A stretch of 64,000 nucleotides of DNA from Agromyces protaetiae (GCF_030866785.1 NZ_CP133018.1:2542001-2606000); one strand, 5' to 3'. Numbered from the stretch's first letter, positions 1-9,843 are shown. Translations and numbers: made by a program. Notes: generated by a model from the letters alone, not told the origin.

Positions 1-459
1 AAGGCCGCCGGCGATGTGCTCTTCCACGCGAAGGCCGAGATCGATGCGCAGGAAGACGAGGCCTACCGCGCCAATCTGGAGCAGAAGCTCGCCCTGCTGA
101 CCGAGGCCGAACCGCTGCTCACGGCGACCGACCCGGGTGCCGCGCGAACCACCCTGAGCCGGATCCAGCGGCAGTGGGACGAGATCGGCCGGGTCCCCCG
201 CGACCAGGTCCGCCCGGTCGAGGACCGCTTGCGGAAGATCGAGCAGCACGTGCGCTCGCTCGAGGACGAGCGCTGGCAGCGCGAGGATCCCGAGAAGAAG
301 GCCCGCTCGGAGGGGCTCGCCGGGCAGCTGCAGGACGCCATCGAGAAGCTCGAGTCGGAGCTCTCCGACGCCGAGGCGAGCGGGGATGCGAACGCGGCGG
401 CCACCGCGCGGGAGGCGCTCGAGGCGCGTCGCGCGTGGCTCAAGGCCGTCGGCGGCTGA
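1..459 (+). CDS. DUF349 domain protein, 3' part (5' end outside window)
   Basis: The frame is open from base 1, so the gene starts upstream; 152 C-terminal residues are visible. The protein is strongly charged and helical, with Asp/Glu, Lys/Arg and Ala predominating. The spacing of aromatic residues (RIQRQWDEIGRVP, LRKIEQHVR, ERWQREDPEKKAR) matches the repeated helical DUF349 domain found in actinobacterial proteins beside relA. The last 60 residues look like a coiled coil (EKLESELSDAEASGD). The molecular role of DUF349 proteins is not established, so no function is assigned. It is convergent with relA across one small gene. Confidence 0.8.
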   Translation, partial: KAAGDVLFHAKAEIDAQEDEAYRANLEQKLALLTEAEPLLTATDPGAARTTLSRIQRQWDEIGRVPRDQVRPVEDRLRKIEQHVRSLEDERWQREDPEKKARSEGLAGQLQDAIEKLESELSDAEASGDANAAATAREALEARRAWLKAVGG

Positions 460-559
460 CTCCGCCTGCGCGGTCCTCCACAGCGCACCGGCGAACGGAC
501 TCTCCACAGCTTCCTCGCGGATCGCGAGCCGTCGGCGCGCCGTGCCTCACGATGGACGG

Positions 560-1126
560 ATGACCCGGATCCCGAGTGTGCTCGGCACTGACGACCTCTC
601 CCTCGCCGAGCTCTGCGCGGCACGGATCGACGGCGATGTCGGCGCCATGCACGGCGTGTTCGTCCCGGTCGATGAGCCGGACCTGCCGGCGCTCCGGGCT
701 GCGGCACTCGCGGTCGGCATCGACCGGTCGCTCATCCTCGACCGCCGCTCGGCAGCCTGGGTGCACGGCGCGCTCCCGGTGCCGCCGCACGAGCTCCAGC
801 TGTGCCGGTCGTCGACCGCACGGAGCACCGCGCACCCGGGCGAGCCCCGCATCCGCGAGCTCGTCATCGCCGAAGACGAGCTCGTCGAGTATCTGGGCGT
901 GCGCTGCACCTCGCCGGCGCGGACCGCCTTCGACCTGCTCCGCGACCCGGAGGAACCATCCCATGAGGTCGAGCAGATCGTCGGGCGCCTGCTGGCGACC
1001 CACGGCGACGTCGAACGCGAGCTCCGGGCGCGTCTGGTGACCTCAGCGAGGTTGCCGTACCGCGCCCTCGCCGTCGGCCGCCTCGCGCGTGCGCTCGACG
1101 CGGCTCACCCGTCGGCGACTCGATAG
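560..1126 (+). CDS. AbiEi antitoxin-like / conserved hypothetical protein
   Basis: 188 residues. I chose the ATG at 560 because the upstream part of the frame has the composition of non-coding sequence. The core contains the phrase SPARTAFDLLR preceded by a short beta-rich stretch (ELVIAEDELVEYLGVRCT). Many actinobacterial proteins annotated as type IV AbiEi-family antitoxin or DUF559-associated carry this phrase. No cognate AbiEii nucleotidyltransferase toxin is next to it, so it is an orphan if the family call is right. Its last 22 bases overlap the 3' end of the convergent relA gene. The coding call is moderately firm; the function is not. Confidence 0.6.
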   Translation: MTRIPSVLGTDDLSLAELCAARIDGDVGAMHGVFVPVDEPDLPALRAAALAVGIDRSLILDRRSAAWVHGALPVPPHELQLCRSSTARSTAHPGEPRIRELVIAEDELVEYLGVRCTSPARTAFDLLRDPEEPSHEVEQIVGRLLATHGDVERELRARLVTSARLPYRALAVGRLARALDAAHPSATR

Positions 1127-3354
1127 ACGTCGTACACGGCATCGATGCGGCGAACGGCGTTCAGGACCCGGTCGAGATGGGTCGTGTCGCCCATCTCAAA
1201 GACGAACTTGCTCAGTGCCAGTCGATCGGTCGACGTCGAGACGTTTGCGGAGAGGATGTTGACGTGGTGCTCCGACAGCACCCGGGTGACGTCGGAGAGC
1301 AGGCCGGCGCGGTCGAGCGCTTCGATCTGGATCTGCACCAGGAAGACGCTCTTCGAGCTCGGCGCCCATTCCACGTCGATCATGCGCTCGGGCTCGCGCA
1401 GCAGCGACTGCACGTTGTGGCAGCTCGCCTGATGCACCGAGACGCCTGCGCCGCGCGTGACGAAGCCGACGATCTCGTCGCCCGGCACCGGCGTGCAACA
1501 CCGCGCGAGCTTGACGAGGATGTCGGGTGCGCCGCGAACGAGGACGCCCGAGTCGCTCCGCGGCAGCTGGCGCGGCCTCGCCGAGATCGGCAGACCGGGC
1601 TCGTCGCTCTCGTCGACCTCGCGCACCTGCGCGAGCACCTTCTCGAGCACCGACTGGGTCGACACGTGCCCTTCGCCGACGGCCGCGTACAGCGCGGACA
1701 CGTCGTCGTAGCGCAGCTGCGCGGCGACCTCGGCGAACGACTCCTGGCTCATCAGCTTCTGCAGGGGCAGGTTCTGTTTGCGCATGGCGCGCGCGATCGC
1801 GTCGCGGCCGTGCTCGATCGCCTCGTCGCGGCGCTCCTTCGTGAACCACTGACGGATCTTGTTCCGCGCCCGCGGACTCTTGACGAAGGTGAGCCAGTCT
1901 TTGCTCGGCCCGGAGTCGGGGTTCTTCGAGGTGAACACCTCGACCACGTCACCGCTCGACAGCTCGCTCTCGAGCGGTACGAGCCGGCCGTTCACCTTGG
2001 CGCCCATCGTCCGGTGCCCGACCTCGGTGTGCACGGCGTACGCGAAGTCGATCGGGGTGGCACCGGACGGCAGGCCGATCACACGGCCTTTCGGTGTGAA
2101 GACGTAGACCTCTTTCGCGCCGATCTCGAAGCGGAGCGAGTCGAGGAACTCCCCCGGGTCGGCCGTCTCGGCCTGCCAGTCCGAGATGTGGGCGAGCCAG
2201 GCCATGTCGGTCTCGGTCGCGCCGGCCTTCTCGTCGGTGCGCCCGCCCGCCATGCGCTCTTTGTACTTCCAGTGCGCGGCGACGCCGTACTCGGCCCGCT
2301 GGTGCATGTCGTGGGTGCGGATCTGGATCTCCACCGCCCGGCCCTTCGGGCCGATGACGGTCGTGTGCAGCGACTGATAGAGGTTGAACTTCGGGGTCGC
2401 GATGTAGTCCTTGAAGCGCCCGGGCAGCGGCGTCCAGCGCGCATGGATGGCGCCGAGCACGGCGTAACAGTCGCGGACGCTGTTCACCAGCACCCGGATC
2501 CCGACCAGATCGTAGATCTCGTCGAACTCGCGGCCGCGCACGATCATCTTCTGGTAGATCGAGTAGAACTGCTTCGGCCGCCCCATGACCTTGCCGCGGA
2601 TTCGCGCGGCCTTGAGGTCGTCGCTCACGAGGTCGATGACGTTCTGGACGAACTCCTCGCGCTGCGGGGTGCGCTGTTTCACGAGACTCTCGATCTCGGC
2701 GTAGAGCTTCGGGTAGAGCACCGCGAACGACAGGTCCTCGAGCTCCCACTTGATGGTCTGGATGCCGAGCCGGTGCGCGAGCGGCGCGTAGATCTCGAGC
2801 GTCTCGGTCGCCTTGCGTTCGGCGTTCGCCGCGGGCACGAACCCCCAGGTGCGTGCATTGTGCAGCCGATCGGCGAGCTTGATGATGAGCACGCGGATGT
2901 CTTTGGACATCGCCACGATCATCTTGCGAACGGTCTCGGCCTGCGTGGAGTCGCCGTATTTGACCTTGTCGAGCTTGGTGACGCCGTCGACGAGCATCGC
3001 GATCTCGTCGCCGAAATCAGCGCGGACCTGGTCGAGCGTGTAGGCGGTGTCTTCGACCGTGTCGTGCAGCAGTGCCGCGGCCACCGTCTTCGAGCCGATG
3101 CCGAGGTCGGCGAGGATCTGCGCCACCGCGATCGGGTGCGTGATGTACGGTTCGCCGCTCTTGCGCGTCTGGCCGTCGTGTGCGCGATCGGCCTTCTGAT
3201 ACGCGCGTTCCACGAGCGCGAGATCGGCCTTCGGGTGGTGCATGCGCACCGTCCGGAGCAGGGTGTCGACGGCACCGGTCGATTGCGCCCGCGAGAAGAT
3301 CCGAGGCACGAGACGGCGCAGCGAAGCGGTCTGATTGACCCCGGTCTCCGTCAC
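1105..3354 (-). CDS. relA: bifunctional (p)ppGpp synthetase/hydrolase (Rel)
   Basis: About 749 residues; cytosolic stringent-response enzyme that makes (p)ppGpp from ATP and GTP/GDP and also hydrolyses it. Domains in order: HD hydrolase (THPIAVAQ near residue 75, intact LLHDTVED near 100), synthetase (GRPKQFYSIYQKM near 260, YQSLHTTVIGPKG near 325), TGS (VFTPKGRVIGLPSGATP near 420) and C-terminal ACT (ALDRAGLLSDVTRVL). Because the HD motif is intact, I infer a bifunctional Rel rather than a synthetase-only RelA. I chose the GTG at 3354, since GGAGG sits 5 bases upstream; the in-frame GTG at 3360 would overlap that Shine–Dalgarno sequence. A GATAAT sequence at about 3373–3378 (minus strand) may be the -10 element. 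Confidence 0.95.
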   Translation of the reverse strand: MTETGVNQTASLRRLVPRIFSRAQSTGAVDTLLRTVRMHHPKADLALVERAYQKADRAHDGQTRKSGEPYITHPIAVAQILADLGIGSKTVAAALLHDTVEDTAYTLDQVRADFGDEIAMLVDGVTKLDKVKYGDSTQAETVRKMIVAMSKDIRVLIIKLADRLHNARTWGFVPAANAERKATETLEIYAPLAHRLGIQTIKWELEDLSFAVLYPKLYAEIESLVKQRTPQREEFVQNVIDLVSDDLKAARIRGKVMGRPKQFYSIYQKMIVRGREFDEIYDLVGIRVLVNSVRDCYAVLGAIHARWTPLPGRFKDYIATPKFNLYQSLHTTVIGPKGRAVEIQIRTHDMHQRAEYGVAAHWKYKERMAGGRTDEKAGATETDMAWLAHISDWQAETADPGEFLDSLRFEIGAKEVYVFTPKGRVIGLPSGATPIDFAYAVHTEVGHRTMGAKVNGRLVPLESELSSGDVVEVFTSKNPDSGPSKDWLTFVKSPRARNKIRQWFTKERRDEAIEHGRDAIARAMRKQNLPLQKLMSQESFAEVAAQLRYDDVSALYAAVGEGHVSTQSVLEKVLAQVREVDESDEPGLPISARPRQLPRSDSGVLVRGAPDILVKLARCCTPVPGDEIVGFVTRGAGVSVHQASCHNVQSLLREPERMIDVEWAPSSKSVFLVQIQIEALDRAGLLSDVTRVLSEHHVNILSANVSTSTDRLALSKFVFEMGDTTHLDRVLNAVRRIDAVYDVYRVADG

Positions 3355-3414
3355 GCGCACCTCCAGAGTTCGATTATCGCCGCTTCAGACGGCGTCGCGG
3401 CCGCACGCGGCCAT

Positions 3415-3468
3415 GCTCTGGGCGAACGTCGGGCTCTGGGCGAACGTCGGGCTCGGGGCGACCGTCAT
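3415..3468. repeat. 18-bp tandem repeat, 3 copies
   Basis: Two identical 18-bp units beginning GCTCTGGGCGAACGTC (3415–3432 and 3433–3450) are followed by a degenerate third (3451–3468). The array fills most of the gap between secF and relA and touches the secF stop codon. It is one of four 18-bp-period arrays in this window. Confidence 0.8.
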
Positions 3469-4487
3469 GCCGTGGCGACCGTCGCCGCACCGTCGGCAGC
3501 GCCGGCCCGCGCGCGCTCCTTCAGCACCTTCTCGTCGTGCCGCTTGATCGCGGGCTCACCCTCGCGCAGCTGCGAGTACAGCGGCGCGGCGAGGAAGACG
3601 GTCGACCAGGTGCCGACGAGGATGCCGATGAGCAAGGCGAGCGAGATGTCGCGGAGCGTGTCGGCCCCGAGCACCCCCGCACCGATGAAGAGGATCGCGG
3701 CCACGGGCAGCGCCGCGACGACCGACGTGTTGATCGACCGCACCAGCGTCTGGTTCACGGCGAGGTTCACCGACTCGGCGAACGTGCGTCTGGACTCGCT
3801 GCCGTCTTCCGCCGTGTTCTCGCGGACCTTGTCGAACACCACGACGGTGTCGTACAGCGAGTACGACAGGATCGTCAGGATGCCGATCATGGCGGCGGGG
3901 CTGAGCTCGAACCCGACGGCGGCGTAGATGCCGACCGTCGCGATCAGGTCGGCGACGAGCGCGATCATGGCCGCCACCGACATCTTGATCGTCCTGAAGT
4001 ACAACGCCATGATCACCGCGGCGAGCAGCAGGAATGCGACCAGACCCACCAGCGTCTGTCTGGTGACGTCGGCACCCCAGGTCGGCCCGATGAACGTCGC
4101 CGTGACCTCGGTCTCTGGGACGTCGTACGCCGAGGCCAGGGCGGTCGTCAGTTCGCGGGTCTCTTCTTGCGACAGCTGCTCGGTCTGTACGCGCACACCG
4201 TCGCCGCCGACGATCGCGACCCTCGGCACGGAGCCGGGGACGACCTCCTGCACGGCCGCTTCGGCCGGGCCGGCCGAGGCCTCTTGCACGCCGACGATCT
4301 GGAACTGGGACCCGCCGCGGAACTCGATGGACAGGTTCACGCCGCGGATGAGCGGGATCGCGACGGCCAGGATGAGCACCGCGGCCACGATCACGTACCA
4401 CTTCCGGCGACCGCCGACGAAGTTGAATGAACGCTTGCCGGTGTAGAGGTCGTTGCCGAACCGGGTCAGGCGGCTTGCGTTGGCCAT
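3465..4487 (-). CDS. secF: protein translocase subunit SecF
   Basis: 340 residues, polytopic membrane protein of the SecDF complex that uses the proton-motive force to help pull secretory proteins through SecYEG. Visible: N-terminal NFVGGRRKWY ahead of TM1, the periplasmic-type motif NLSIEFRGGSQF near residue 50, and a conserved block in the TM4–TM5 region (YSLYDTVVVFDKVRENT). Four to five hydrophobic segments follow residue 150. The ATG overlaps the secD stop by one base (TGATG), so translation is probably coupled. The C-terminus is Ala-rich and ends at the 18-bp repeat. Confidence 0.95.
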   Translation of the reverse strand: MANASRLTRFGNDLYTGKRSFNFVGGRRKWYVIVAAVLILAVAIPLIRGVNLSIEFRGGSQFQIVGVQEASAGPAEAAVQEVVPGSVPRVAIVGGDGVRVQTEQLSQEETRELTTALASAYDVPETEVTATFIGPTWGADVTRQTLVGLVAFLLLAAVIMALYFRTIKMSVAAMIALVADLIATVGIYAAVGFELSPAAMIGILTILSYSLYDTVVVFDKVRENTAEDGSESRRTFAESVNLAVNQTLVRSINTSVVAALPVAAILFIGAGVLGADTLRDISLALLIGILVGTWSTVFLAAPLYSQLREGEPAIKRHDEKVLKERARAGAADGAATVATA

Positions 4488-6238
4488 CAGGACTCCTTGC
4501 CTTCGTCGGAGACGGCAACGCTCTCGTCAGAGCGGGCACCGACGCCGACGCCGGCCTTCCGCTCCGCGATCGTCTGCCGCTTCTGCGCTTCCCGCTGGCT
4601 CGCCGCCGTCTTCTTGCCCGCAGCGACGGGTGCGCGGAACTCGGCGCGACCGCGATAGACGGCTCCCAATGCGGTCGGGTCGAGCCCAGACCACGAGTTG
4701 CCCGACGAGAAGAACTTGGTCTGCGCGAGCAGCTGCAGCATCGGGTGCGTGAACAGGATCACGACGATGACGTCGATGATCGTGGTCAGACCGAGCGTGT
4801 AGGCGAAGCCCTTCACGCTGCCGACCGCGAGGATGAACAGCACGACCGCGGCGAGCAGGTTCACGCCCTTCGAGGCGAGGATCGTGCGGAACGCCCGCTT
4901 CCAGCCCGCCTCGACCGCGCCGACCAGCAGGCGGCCGTCACGCAACTCGTCGCGCACACGTTCGAAGTAGATGATGAACGAGTCGGCCGTGAAGCCGATC
5001 GCGACGATCAGACCCGCGATACCGGCCAGCGACAATCGATAGCCCTCGCGCCACGACAGGATCGTGATCATCAGATACGTGATGATGCCGGCGATGATCA
5101 GCGATGCGATGGTCACCGACGCCAAAGCTCGATATTGGAAGAGCGTGTAGACCACGACCAGGATCAGACCGATCAGACCCGCCACGAGGCCCGACTGCAG
5201 CTGCGACGTGCCGAGCGTGGGCGAGATCGTGTCGGACGACTGCACCGTGAAGCTGATCGGCAGCGCGCCGAACTTCAGCTGATCGGCGAGGGCCTTGGAG
5301 GACTCCTGGGTGAACTGGCCGGTGATCTGCGGACGACCGTCGGTGATCACGCCGTTCATCGACGGCGCCGACAGCACCGCACCGTCGAGCACGAAGGCGA
5401 ACTGGTCGCGCGGGGTCTGGCCCTGCAGCCCGTACAGTCGCGTCGAGACCGCCGCGAAGTCTTCGGTGCCCGTGCCGTCGAACACGATGTTGACGGCCCA
5501 CTGACCGGTCTGGCCACCCGTGCTCGTCTGCACCATGCCGTTGGTCGCGTCGACGATGTTCTCGCCCGAGACCTCGACCGGGCCCAGCAGGTACTTCGCC
5601 GTGCGCGACTGGTCGCAGGTCACGAGCGGCTCGGCGGCCGGCGCGACGTTCGTCTCGGTCTCGTCGAGTGCGGCGCAGTCGAACGCGTCGTACTCGGCCT
5701 GGAGGGCCGGCGTGACCCAGTTCAGGTCGCTGCCGTCGGTCGGCTCCACCGTCGGCTCGGTCTCGAGGCCCTCGGCCGGATCGGCGGCGTCGGGCGACTC
5801 CGTCGGGTCGATCTGCTGCGTCGTCGCGGCGCCGGCGAGGAGCACGGGCCGAAGCTCGAGCTTGGCCGAGGATTCGATGCGGGCCCGGGTCTGGTCGTCG
5901 AGCTCGCCCGGGATGCGGACCACGACGTTGTTGCCCTCGGTGTTGATCTCGGCCTCGGCGACGCCGGAGGCGTCGACGCGCTGGCGGATGATCGAGACGG
6001 CCTGATCGAGCTGCTCCTGGGAGGCGCTCTGTCCGTCTTCGAGCTGCGGCGCGAGGATGATCTGCGTGCCGCCCTCGAGGTCGAGCGCGAGCTTCGGCGT
6101 CCAGGACCCGCCGCCCCAGATCACGCCAGCGGCGTTCACCGCGAACAGGCCGACGATGATCACGCCGAGCCAGGTGAGGGATCGCCAGGCCTTGCGGACC
6201 GGCGCGGGGCGGGAGGACCGCTTGGATGGTGCAGCCAC
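4487..6238 (-). CDS. secD: protein translocase subunit SecD
   Basis: About 583 residues; partner of SecF. There is a single N-terminal membrane segment, then LALDLEGGTQIIL (P1 head start) near residue 55, a large extracytoplasmic region and five C-terminal TM helices with the signature AIGFTADSFIIYFERVRDELR near residue 430. I prefer the GTG at 6238 because AGAAGG lies 8 bases upstream; an in-frame GTG at 6274 would add 12 residues but has no clear ribosome site. The insert between residues 150 and 210 is acidic and Thr/Pro-rich (ESPDAADPAEGLETEP) and looks like a lineage-specific linker. Lies downstream of yajC in one transcription direction. Confidence 0.95.
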   Translation of the reverse strand: MAAPSKRSSRPAPVRKAWRSLTWLGVIIVGLFAVNAAGVIWGGGSWTPKLALDLEGGTQIILAPQLEDGQSASQEQLDQAVSIIRQRVDASGVAEAEINTEGNNVVVRIPGELDDQTRARIESSAKLELRPVLLAGAATTQQIDPTESPDAADPAEGLETEPTVEPTDGSDLNWVTPALQAEYDAFDCAALDETETNVAPAAEPLVTCDQSRTAKYLLGPVEVSGENIVDATNGMVQTSTGGQTGQWAVNIVFDGTGTEDFAAVSTRLYGLQGQTPRDQFAFVLDGAVLSAPSMNGVITDGRPQITGQFTQESSKALADQLKFGALPISFTVQSSDTISPTLGTSQLQSGLVAGLIGLILVVVYTLFQYRALASVTIASLIIAGIITYLMITILSWREGYRLSLAGIAGLIVAIGFTADSFIIYFERVRDELRDGRLLVGAVEAGWKRAFRTILASKGVNLLAAVVLFILAVGSVKGFAYTLGLTTIIDVIVVILFTHPMLQLLAQTKFFSSGNSWSGLDPTALGAVYRGRAEFRAPVAAGKKTAASQREAQKRQTIAERKAGVGVGARSDESVAVSDEGKES

Positions 6239-6301
6239 GATGTGAGCCTTCTCTGCAGGCGCCTCCACCGTCACTGGTGCAAGGCGCGGGTGAGGTGAGT
6301 C

Positions 6302-6700
6302 CTAGTCGTCCGACTTCTTCTTGGTGTCGGGCTGCTCGTCGGCCGGGGCGTCGTCGAGACGCTGTCCGAACTCGGGCTCTGCGGTGAGCTCGTCGGGCAC
6401 CGTGTCGGCGACGACCGACTCGCCCCCGGGCTGGACCTCGTCGACCACCCGGGCGACGACCTGGCGGTGCACGGTGACCACGGTGCCCGGGGCGATCTCG
6501 AGTTCGACCTTGTTCTCTTCTTCGTCCATCGAGGTGATCGTGCCGAACATGCCGAAGTTGGTCATGACCGTGGCTCCGGGAACCACCTTCGACTGGAGCT
6601 CACGTGCGTCGGCTTGGCGCTTCCGCGAGTTGCGGAACATGAAGAAGATCAGCACCGCCAGGATGGCGAGCATGATAATAGTGAACGGATCGAAAACCAT
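6302..6700 (-). CDS. yajC: preprotein translocase subunit YajC
   Basis: 132 residues. One N-terminal membrane helix (IIMLAILAVLIFFMF) is followed by the conserved cytosolic core (SKVVPGATVMTNFGMFGTI … VTVHRQVVARVV) and an acidic tail ending in KKKSDD. YajC associates with SecDF; its exact function is unclear. I chose the ATG at 6700, with GAAAGG about 12 bases upstream, over the further upstream in-frame start at 6736. The order yajC–secD–secF suggests one operon fed by the promoter that overlaps the end of ruvB. Confidence 0.93.
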   Translation of the reverse strand: MVFDPFTIIMLAILAVLIFFMFRNSRKRQADARELQSKVVPGATVMTNFGMFGTITSMDEEENKVELEIAPGTVVTVHRQVVARVVDEVQPGGESVVADTVPDELTAEPEFGQRLDDAPADEQPDTKKKSDD

Positions 6701-6767
6701 GGGGTGCGGGAACCTTTCGCGTGCGTGAGCGCACACTTCGAGAGCATGGGGGCCTAAGGCCTCTCAG

Positions 6768-6773
6768 ATTATA
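6768..6773 (-). promoter_or_regulatory. -10 element upstream of yajC–secDF
   Basis: A perfect TATAAT on the minus strand whose TAA overlaps the ruvB stop codon, 68 bases upstream of the yajC start. No convincing -35 hexamer is present at 16–18 bases, so this may be an extended -10 or a chance match. A GGCCTTAGGCC inverted repeat lies just downstream in the leader. Confidence 0.45.
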
Positions 6774-7836
6774 GATCATCAAGCGGAAGCGCCGTTGAAC
6801 TCTCCACAGTCTGGTTCGTGAGACCGAAGTGCCGCCAGGCCGCGGGCGTCGCCACCCGGCCCCGCGGAGTCCGCGTGATGAGCCCGATGCGGACGAGGAA
6901 CGGCTCGACCACGGCCTCGATCGTCTCGGCCTCCTCGCCGGTCGAGACCGCGAGCGTGTTGAGCCCCACCGGCCCGCCACCGAACCGGGTAAGCAGCGTC
7001 TGCATGACGGCGCGGTCGAGGCGGTCGAGCCCGAGCTCGTCGACGTCGTAGAGCTCGAGCGCCGCCTTGACGGCGTCGAGGTCGGCGCCGGTGCCCGGCC
7101 GCCCGGAATCCGATGCGGCGTGCACGAGCGCGTAGTCGCGGACGCGGCGGAGCAGCCGGTTCGCGATCCGCGGCGTTCCGCGGCACCGGCCGGCGATCTC
7201 GGCCACCGCCGCCCGGTCGATGCGGAGCCCGAGCATGGTCGCGGCACGGGCGAGCACCTGCTCGAGCTCAGCCTCGTCGTAGAACTCGAGGTGCGCGGTG
7301 AACCCGAACCGGTCGCGGAGCGGATTGGGCAGCAACCCGGAACGAGTCGTCGCACCGACCAGCGTGAAGGGCGCGAGGTCGAGCGGGACCGATGTGGCAC
7401 CCGCGCCCTTGCCGACCATGATGTCGATGCGGAAGTCCTCCATCGCGAGGTACAGCATCTCTTCGGCCGACCGCGCCATGCGGTGGATCTCGTCGATGAA
7501 GAGCACCTCGCCGGGCACGAGCGAACTCAGGATCGCGGCGAGATCTCCGGCGTGCTGGATCGCCGGGCCGCTCGACATGCGCAGCGGCCGGCCGCTCTCG
7601 TGCGCGACGATCATGGCGAGCGTGGTCTTGCCGAGCCCGGGAGGACCGGCGAGGAGGATGTGATCGGGCGTGCGCTGCTGCAGCGTCGCAGCCGTGAGCA
7701 ACAGCTGCAGCTGCCCGCGCACGCGGCTCTGCCCGACGAACTCCTGCAGGCTCTTCGGACGCAGCGCCCCCTCGAACGCGAGCTCGGCCTCGTTCGCCAG
7801 CTCGGGATCGGTGAGGTCCTCGTCGCGGTCGGTCAT
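6769..7836 (-). CDS. ruvB: Holliday junction branch-migration helicase RuvB
   Basis: 355 residues; AAA+ motor of the RuvAB branch-migration complex in recombinational repair. Visible: [12 protein letters not shown] near residue 25, Walker [12 protein letters not shown] near 65, Walker B FIDEIHR near 115, sensor 1 LVGATTRSG near 160, and the C-terminal winged-helix domain ([16 protein letters not shown]). Length is normal for the family. Its ATG overlaps the ruvA stop by 4 bases, so the two subunits are likely translationally coupled. Confidence 0.97.
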   Translation of the reverse strand: MTDRDEDLTDPELANEAELAFEGALRPKSLQEFVGQSRVRGQLQLLLTAATLQQRTPDHILLAGPPGLGKTTLAMIVAHESGRPLRMSSGPAIQHAGDLAAILSSLVPGEVLFIDEIHRMARSAEEMLYLAMEDFRIDIMVGKGAGATSVPLDLAPFTLVGATTRSGLLPNPLRDRFGFTAHLEFYDEAELEQVLARAATMLGLRIDRAAVAEIAGRCRGTPRIANRLLRRVRDYALVHAASDSGRPGTGADLDAVKAALELYDVDELGLDRLDRAVMQTLLTRFGGGPVGLNTLAVSTGEEAETIEAVVEPFLVRIGLITRTPRGRVATPAAWRHFGLTNQTVESSTALPLDDL

Positions 7837-8459
7837 CGCGACCTGCCACTCTGCTGTGCGGGGCCGAGCCGCGCCAGGGTGAGCCTGAGCAGCGCGGGCA
7901 CCGATGCCGCATCGGCGTCGGACGCCGCGGCCATCGTCTCCTCGACCGCATCGGAAGCGACCCGCTCGGTCCAGCCGAGGCCGGTCAGCGCGGCGAGCAC
8001 GCTGTCGGCGACGCTCCCCGTGACGACGGCGCCCGCCGGGGCGGCCGCGGTGCGGCCCGTCGAGCGCACCTTGCCGGCGAGCGACACGACGATGAGCTTC
8101 GCCGTCTTCGGGCCGATGCCGCTGACCTTGCGGAACGCCGCGTCGTCTTCACGCTCGACCGCCTGTGCGATCTGTTCGGGCGAGAGCGCCGAGAGCACCC
8201 CGAGCGCGGACTTGGGACCGACGCCCGTGACCCCGATGAGGATCTCGAAGACCTCGAGCTCGTCGCGACCCGCGAACCCGAACAGGGTCAGGGCGTCTTC
8301 ACGGACGATGAGCGAGGTGTGCAGCGCGGCCTCTTCACCTTCACGACTGGCGAGCGCGAGGGCCGGGGTCGTGTTGACGAAGAAGCCGACGCCCCCGACC
8401 TCGAGGACGACGGAGCCGCCGGCTGCCTGGAGCACCCGGCCACGGAGGGAGGAGATCAC
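7833..8459 (-). CDS. ruvA: Holliday junction DNA-binding protein RuvA
   Basis: 208 residues. The N-terminal OB-fold ([22 protein letters not shown]) binds the junction. Two helix-hairpin-helix repeats follow ([14 protein letters not shown] near 75 and [13 protein letters not shown] near 110). A flexible Ala-rich linker precedes the C-terminal domain III that contacts RuvB ([18 protein letters not shown]). It overlaps ruvC and ruvB by 4 bases on each side, forming a ruvC–ruvA–ruvB transcription unit. Confidence 0.97.
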   Translation of the reverse strand: MISSLRGRVLQAAGGSVVLEVGGVGFFVNTTPALALASREGEEAALHTSLIVREDALTLFGFAGRDELEVFEILIGVTGVGPKSALGVLSALSPEQIAQAVEREDDAAFRKVSGIGPKTAKLIVVSLAGKVRSTGRTAAAPAGAVVTGSVADSVLAALTGLGWTERVASDAVEETMAAASDADAASVPALLRLTLARLGPAQQSGRSR

Positions 8460-9073
8460 GCCTTCAGCCTACGTGCGGCCCCCGACACCGCCGCGGAGCG
8501 TTCGGCGGCGCGCCACGCGCGCTGCGCCGGCGTGAGCCCCGCCGAGTCTTCGTCTGGACGGCGCGTCGACGAGGCATCCGTCACCGCCTGGCCGACCACC
8601 CCGCCGACCCGCCACGCATGGCAGACCGCGAGCGCGAGGGCGTCCGCGGCGTCCGCGGGCTTCGGCACCGCGTCGAGGCCGAGGATCCGAGCGATCATGG
8701 CGCCCACCTGCTTCTTGTCGGCCCGGCCGTACCCGGTGATCGCCGCCTTGACCTCACTCGGCGTGTGCAGCGCGACCGGCAGCGCACGCCGGGCGGCGAT
8801 CAGCATCGCGACGCCCGAGATCTGGGCGGTGCCCATGATCGTCGAGACGTCGCTCCTGGCGAAGACGCGCTCGAGTGCGACCGCCTGCGGCCGGTGCTCC
8901 TCGAAGATCGCCTCGAGTCCCTCGGCGATCCGCGCCAGCCGACGCTCGATGGAGAGGTCGGTGGACGAGCGCAGCACCACGACGTCGACGAGCCGCGCGC
9001 TGCGATTCGGCTCCACGTCGACCACGCCGACGCCGCACCGGGTCAGCCCGGGATCGACGCCGAGCACGCGCAC
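8456..9073 (-). CDS. ruvC: crossover junction endodeoxyribonuclease RuvC
   Basis: 205 residues starting at the GTG at 9073. The frame stays open upstream into yebC, but conserved sequence begins here with [13 protein letters not shown]. RuvC resolves Holliday junctions by paired nicks. The first catalytic Asp is in VDPGL, the acidic LERVFA near residue 67 supplies another, and the C-terminal [12 protein letters not shown] carries the final Asp pair. The tail after residue 165 is longer than in E. coli RuvC, a common actinobacterial feature. The gap to yebC is 11 bases. Confidence 0.95.
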   Translation of the reverse strand: MRVLGVDPGLTRCGVGVVDVEPNRSARLVDVVVLRSSTDLSIERRLARIAEGLEAIFEEHRPQAVALERVFARSDVSTIMGTAQISGVAMLIAARRALPVALHTPSEVKAAITGYGRADKKQVGAMIARILGLDAVPKPADAADALALAVCHAWRVGGVVGQAVTDASSTRRPDEDSAGLTPAQRAWRAAERSAAVSGAARRLKA

Positions 9074-9084
9074 GGCCAGACCCC

Positions 9085-9843
9085 CTAGTCCTCGGCCTCG
9101 AGCTCGGCCTGCACCTCGGCGCTGAGGTCGAAGTTGCTGTACACGTTCTGCACGTCGTCGCTGTCTTCGAGCGCGTCGATGAGCCGGAACACCTTGCGCG
9201 CGGTGTCGGCGTCGACCTCGACCTTGAGGTTCGGCACGAACTCGACGTCGGCCGACTCGTAGTCGAGCCCCGCCTCTTGCAGCGCGACGCGCACCGCGAC
9301 CATGTCGGACGGGTCGGTGATGACCTCGAAGCCCTGCGCGTGCGGCTCGATCTCTTCGGCGCCCGCCTCGAGCGCGGCCATCATCACGTCGTCTTCGGTC
9401 GTCCCCTCGCCTGAGACCACGATGACGCCCTTGCGCGAGAAGTTGTAGGCCACCGAACCGGGGTCGGCGAGCGTGCCGTTGTTGCGGTTCAGGCCGGTGC
9501 GCACCTCTGCGGCGGCCCGGTTCTTGTTGTCGGTGAGCACCTCGATCATCATCGCGACGCCCGACGGGCCGTACGCCTCGTACGTGATGCTCTGGTACTC
9601 GACGGCCTCGCCGCCGATGCCCGCACCGCGCTTGATCGCGCGATCGATGTTGTCGTTCGGCACCGACGTCTTCTTGGCCTTCTGCACCGCGTCGTAGAGC
9701 GTCGGGTTGCCGGCCAGGTCGGCGCCGCCCATCTTTGCGGCGACCTCGATGTTCTTGATCAGCTTGGCGAACGACTTGGCGCGCCGTGCGTCGATGACGG
9801 CCTTCTTGTGCTTGGTCGTCGCCCACTTGGAATGCCCGGACAT
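9085..9843 (-). CDS. YebC/PmpR family transcriptional or translational regulator
   Basis: 252 residues, normal family length. Starts with the hallmark [21 protein letters not shown] and has [18 protein letters not shown] near residue 25 and RAIKRGAG near 68. YebC-family proteins have been described as DNA-binding regulators and, more recently, as factors easing ribosome stalling; nothing here separates those roles. It is the first gene of the likely yebC–ruvC–ruvA–ruvB operon. Confidence 0.95.
   Translation of the reverse strand: MSGHSKWATTKHKKAVIDARRAKSFAKLIKNIEVAAKMGGADLAGNPTLYDAVQKAKKTSVPNDNIDRAIKRGAGIGGEAVEYQSITYEAYGPSGVAMMIEVLTDNKNRAAAEVRTGLNRNNGTLADPGSVAYNFSRKGVIVVSGEGTTEDDVMMAALEAGAEEIEPHAQGFEVITDPSDMVAVRVALQEAGLDYESADVEFVPNLKVEVDADTARKVFRLIDALEDSDDVQNVYSNFDLSAEVQAELEAED

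Noticed and set aside
1177..3927. 916-codon open frame antisense to relA and secF
   Set aside because: Composition is His/Arg/Val/Asp-rich low complexity, no domain is recognisable, and relA on the other strand is certain. Long antisense frames are expected at about 70% GC.
4427..6298. 623-codon plus-strand frame antisense to secD
   Set aside because: secD is unmistakable on the minus strand, and the antisense product is charged low-complexity sequence.
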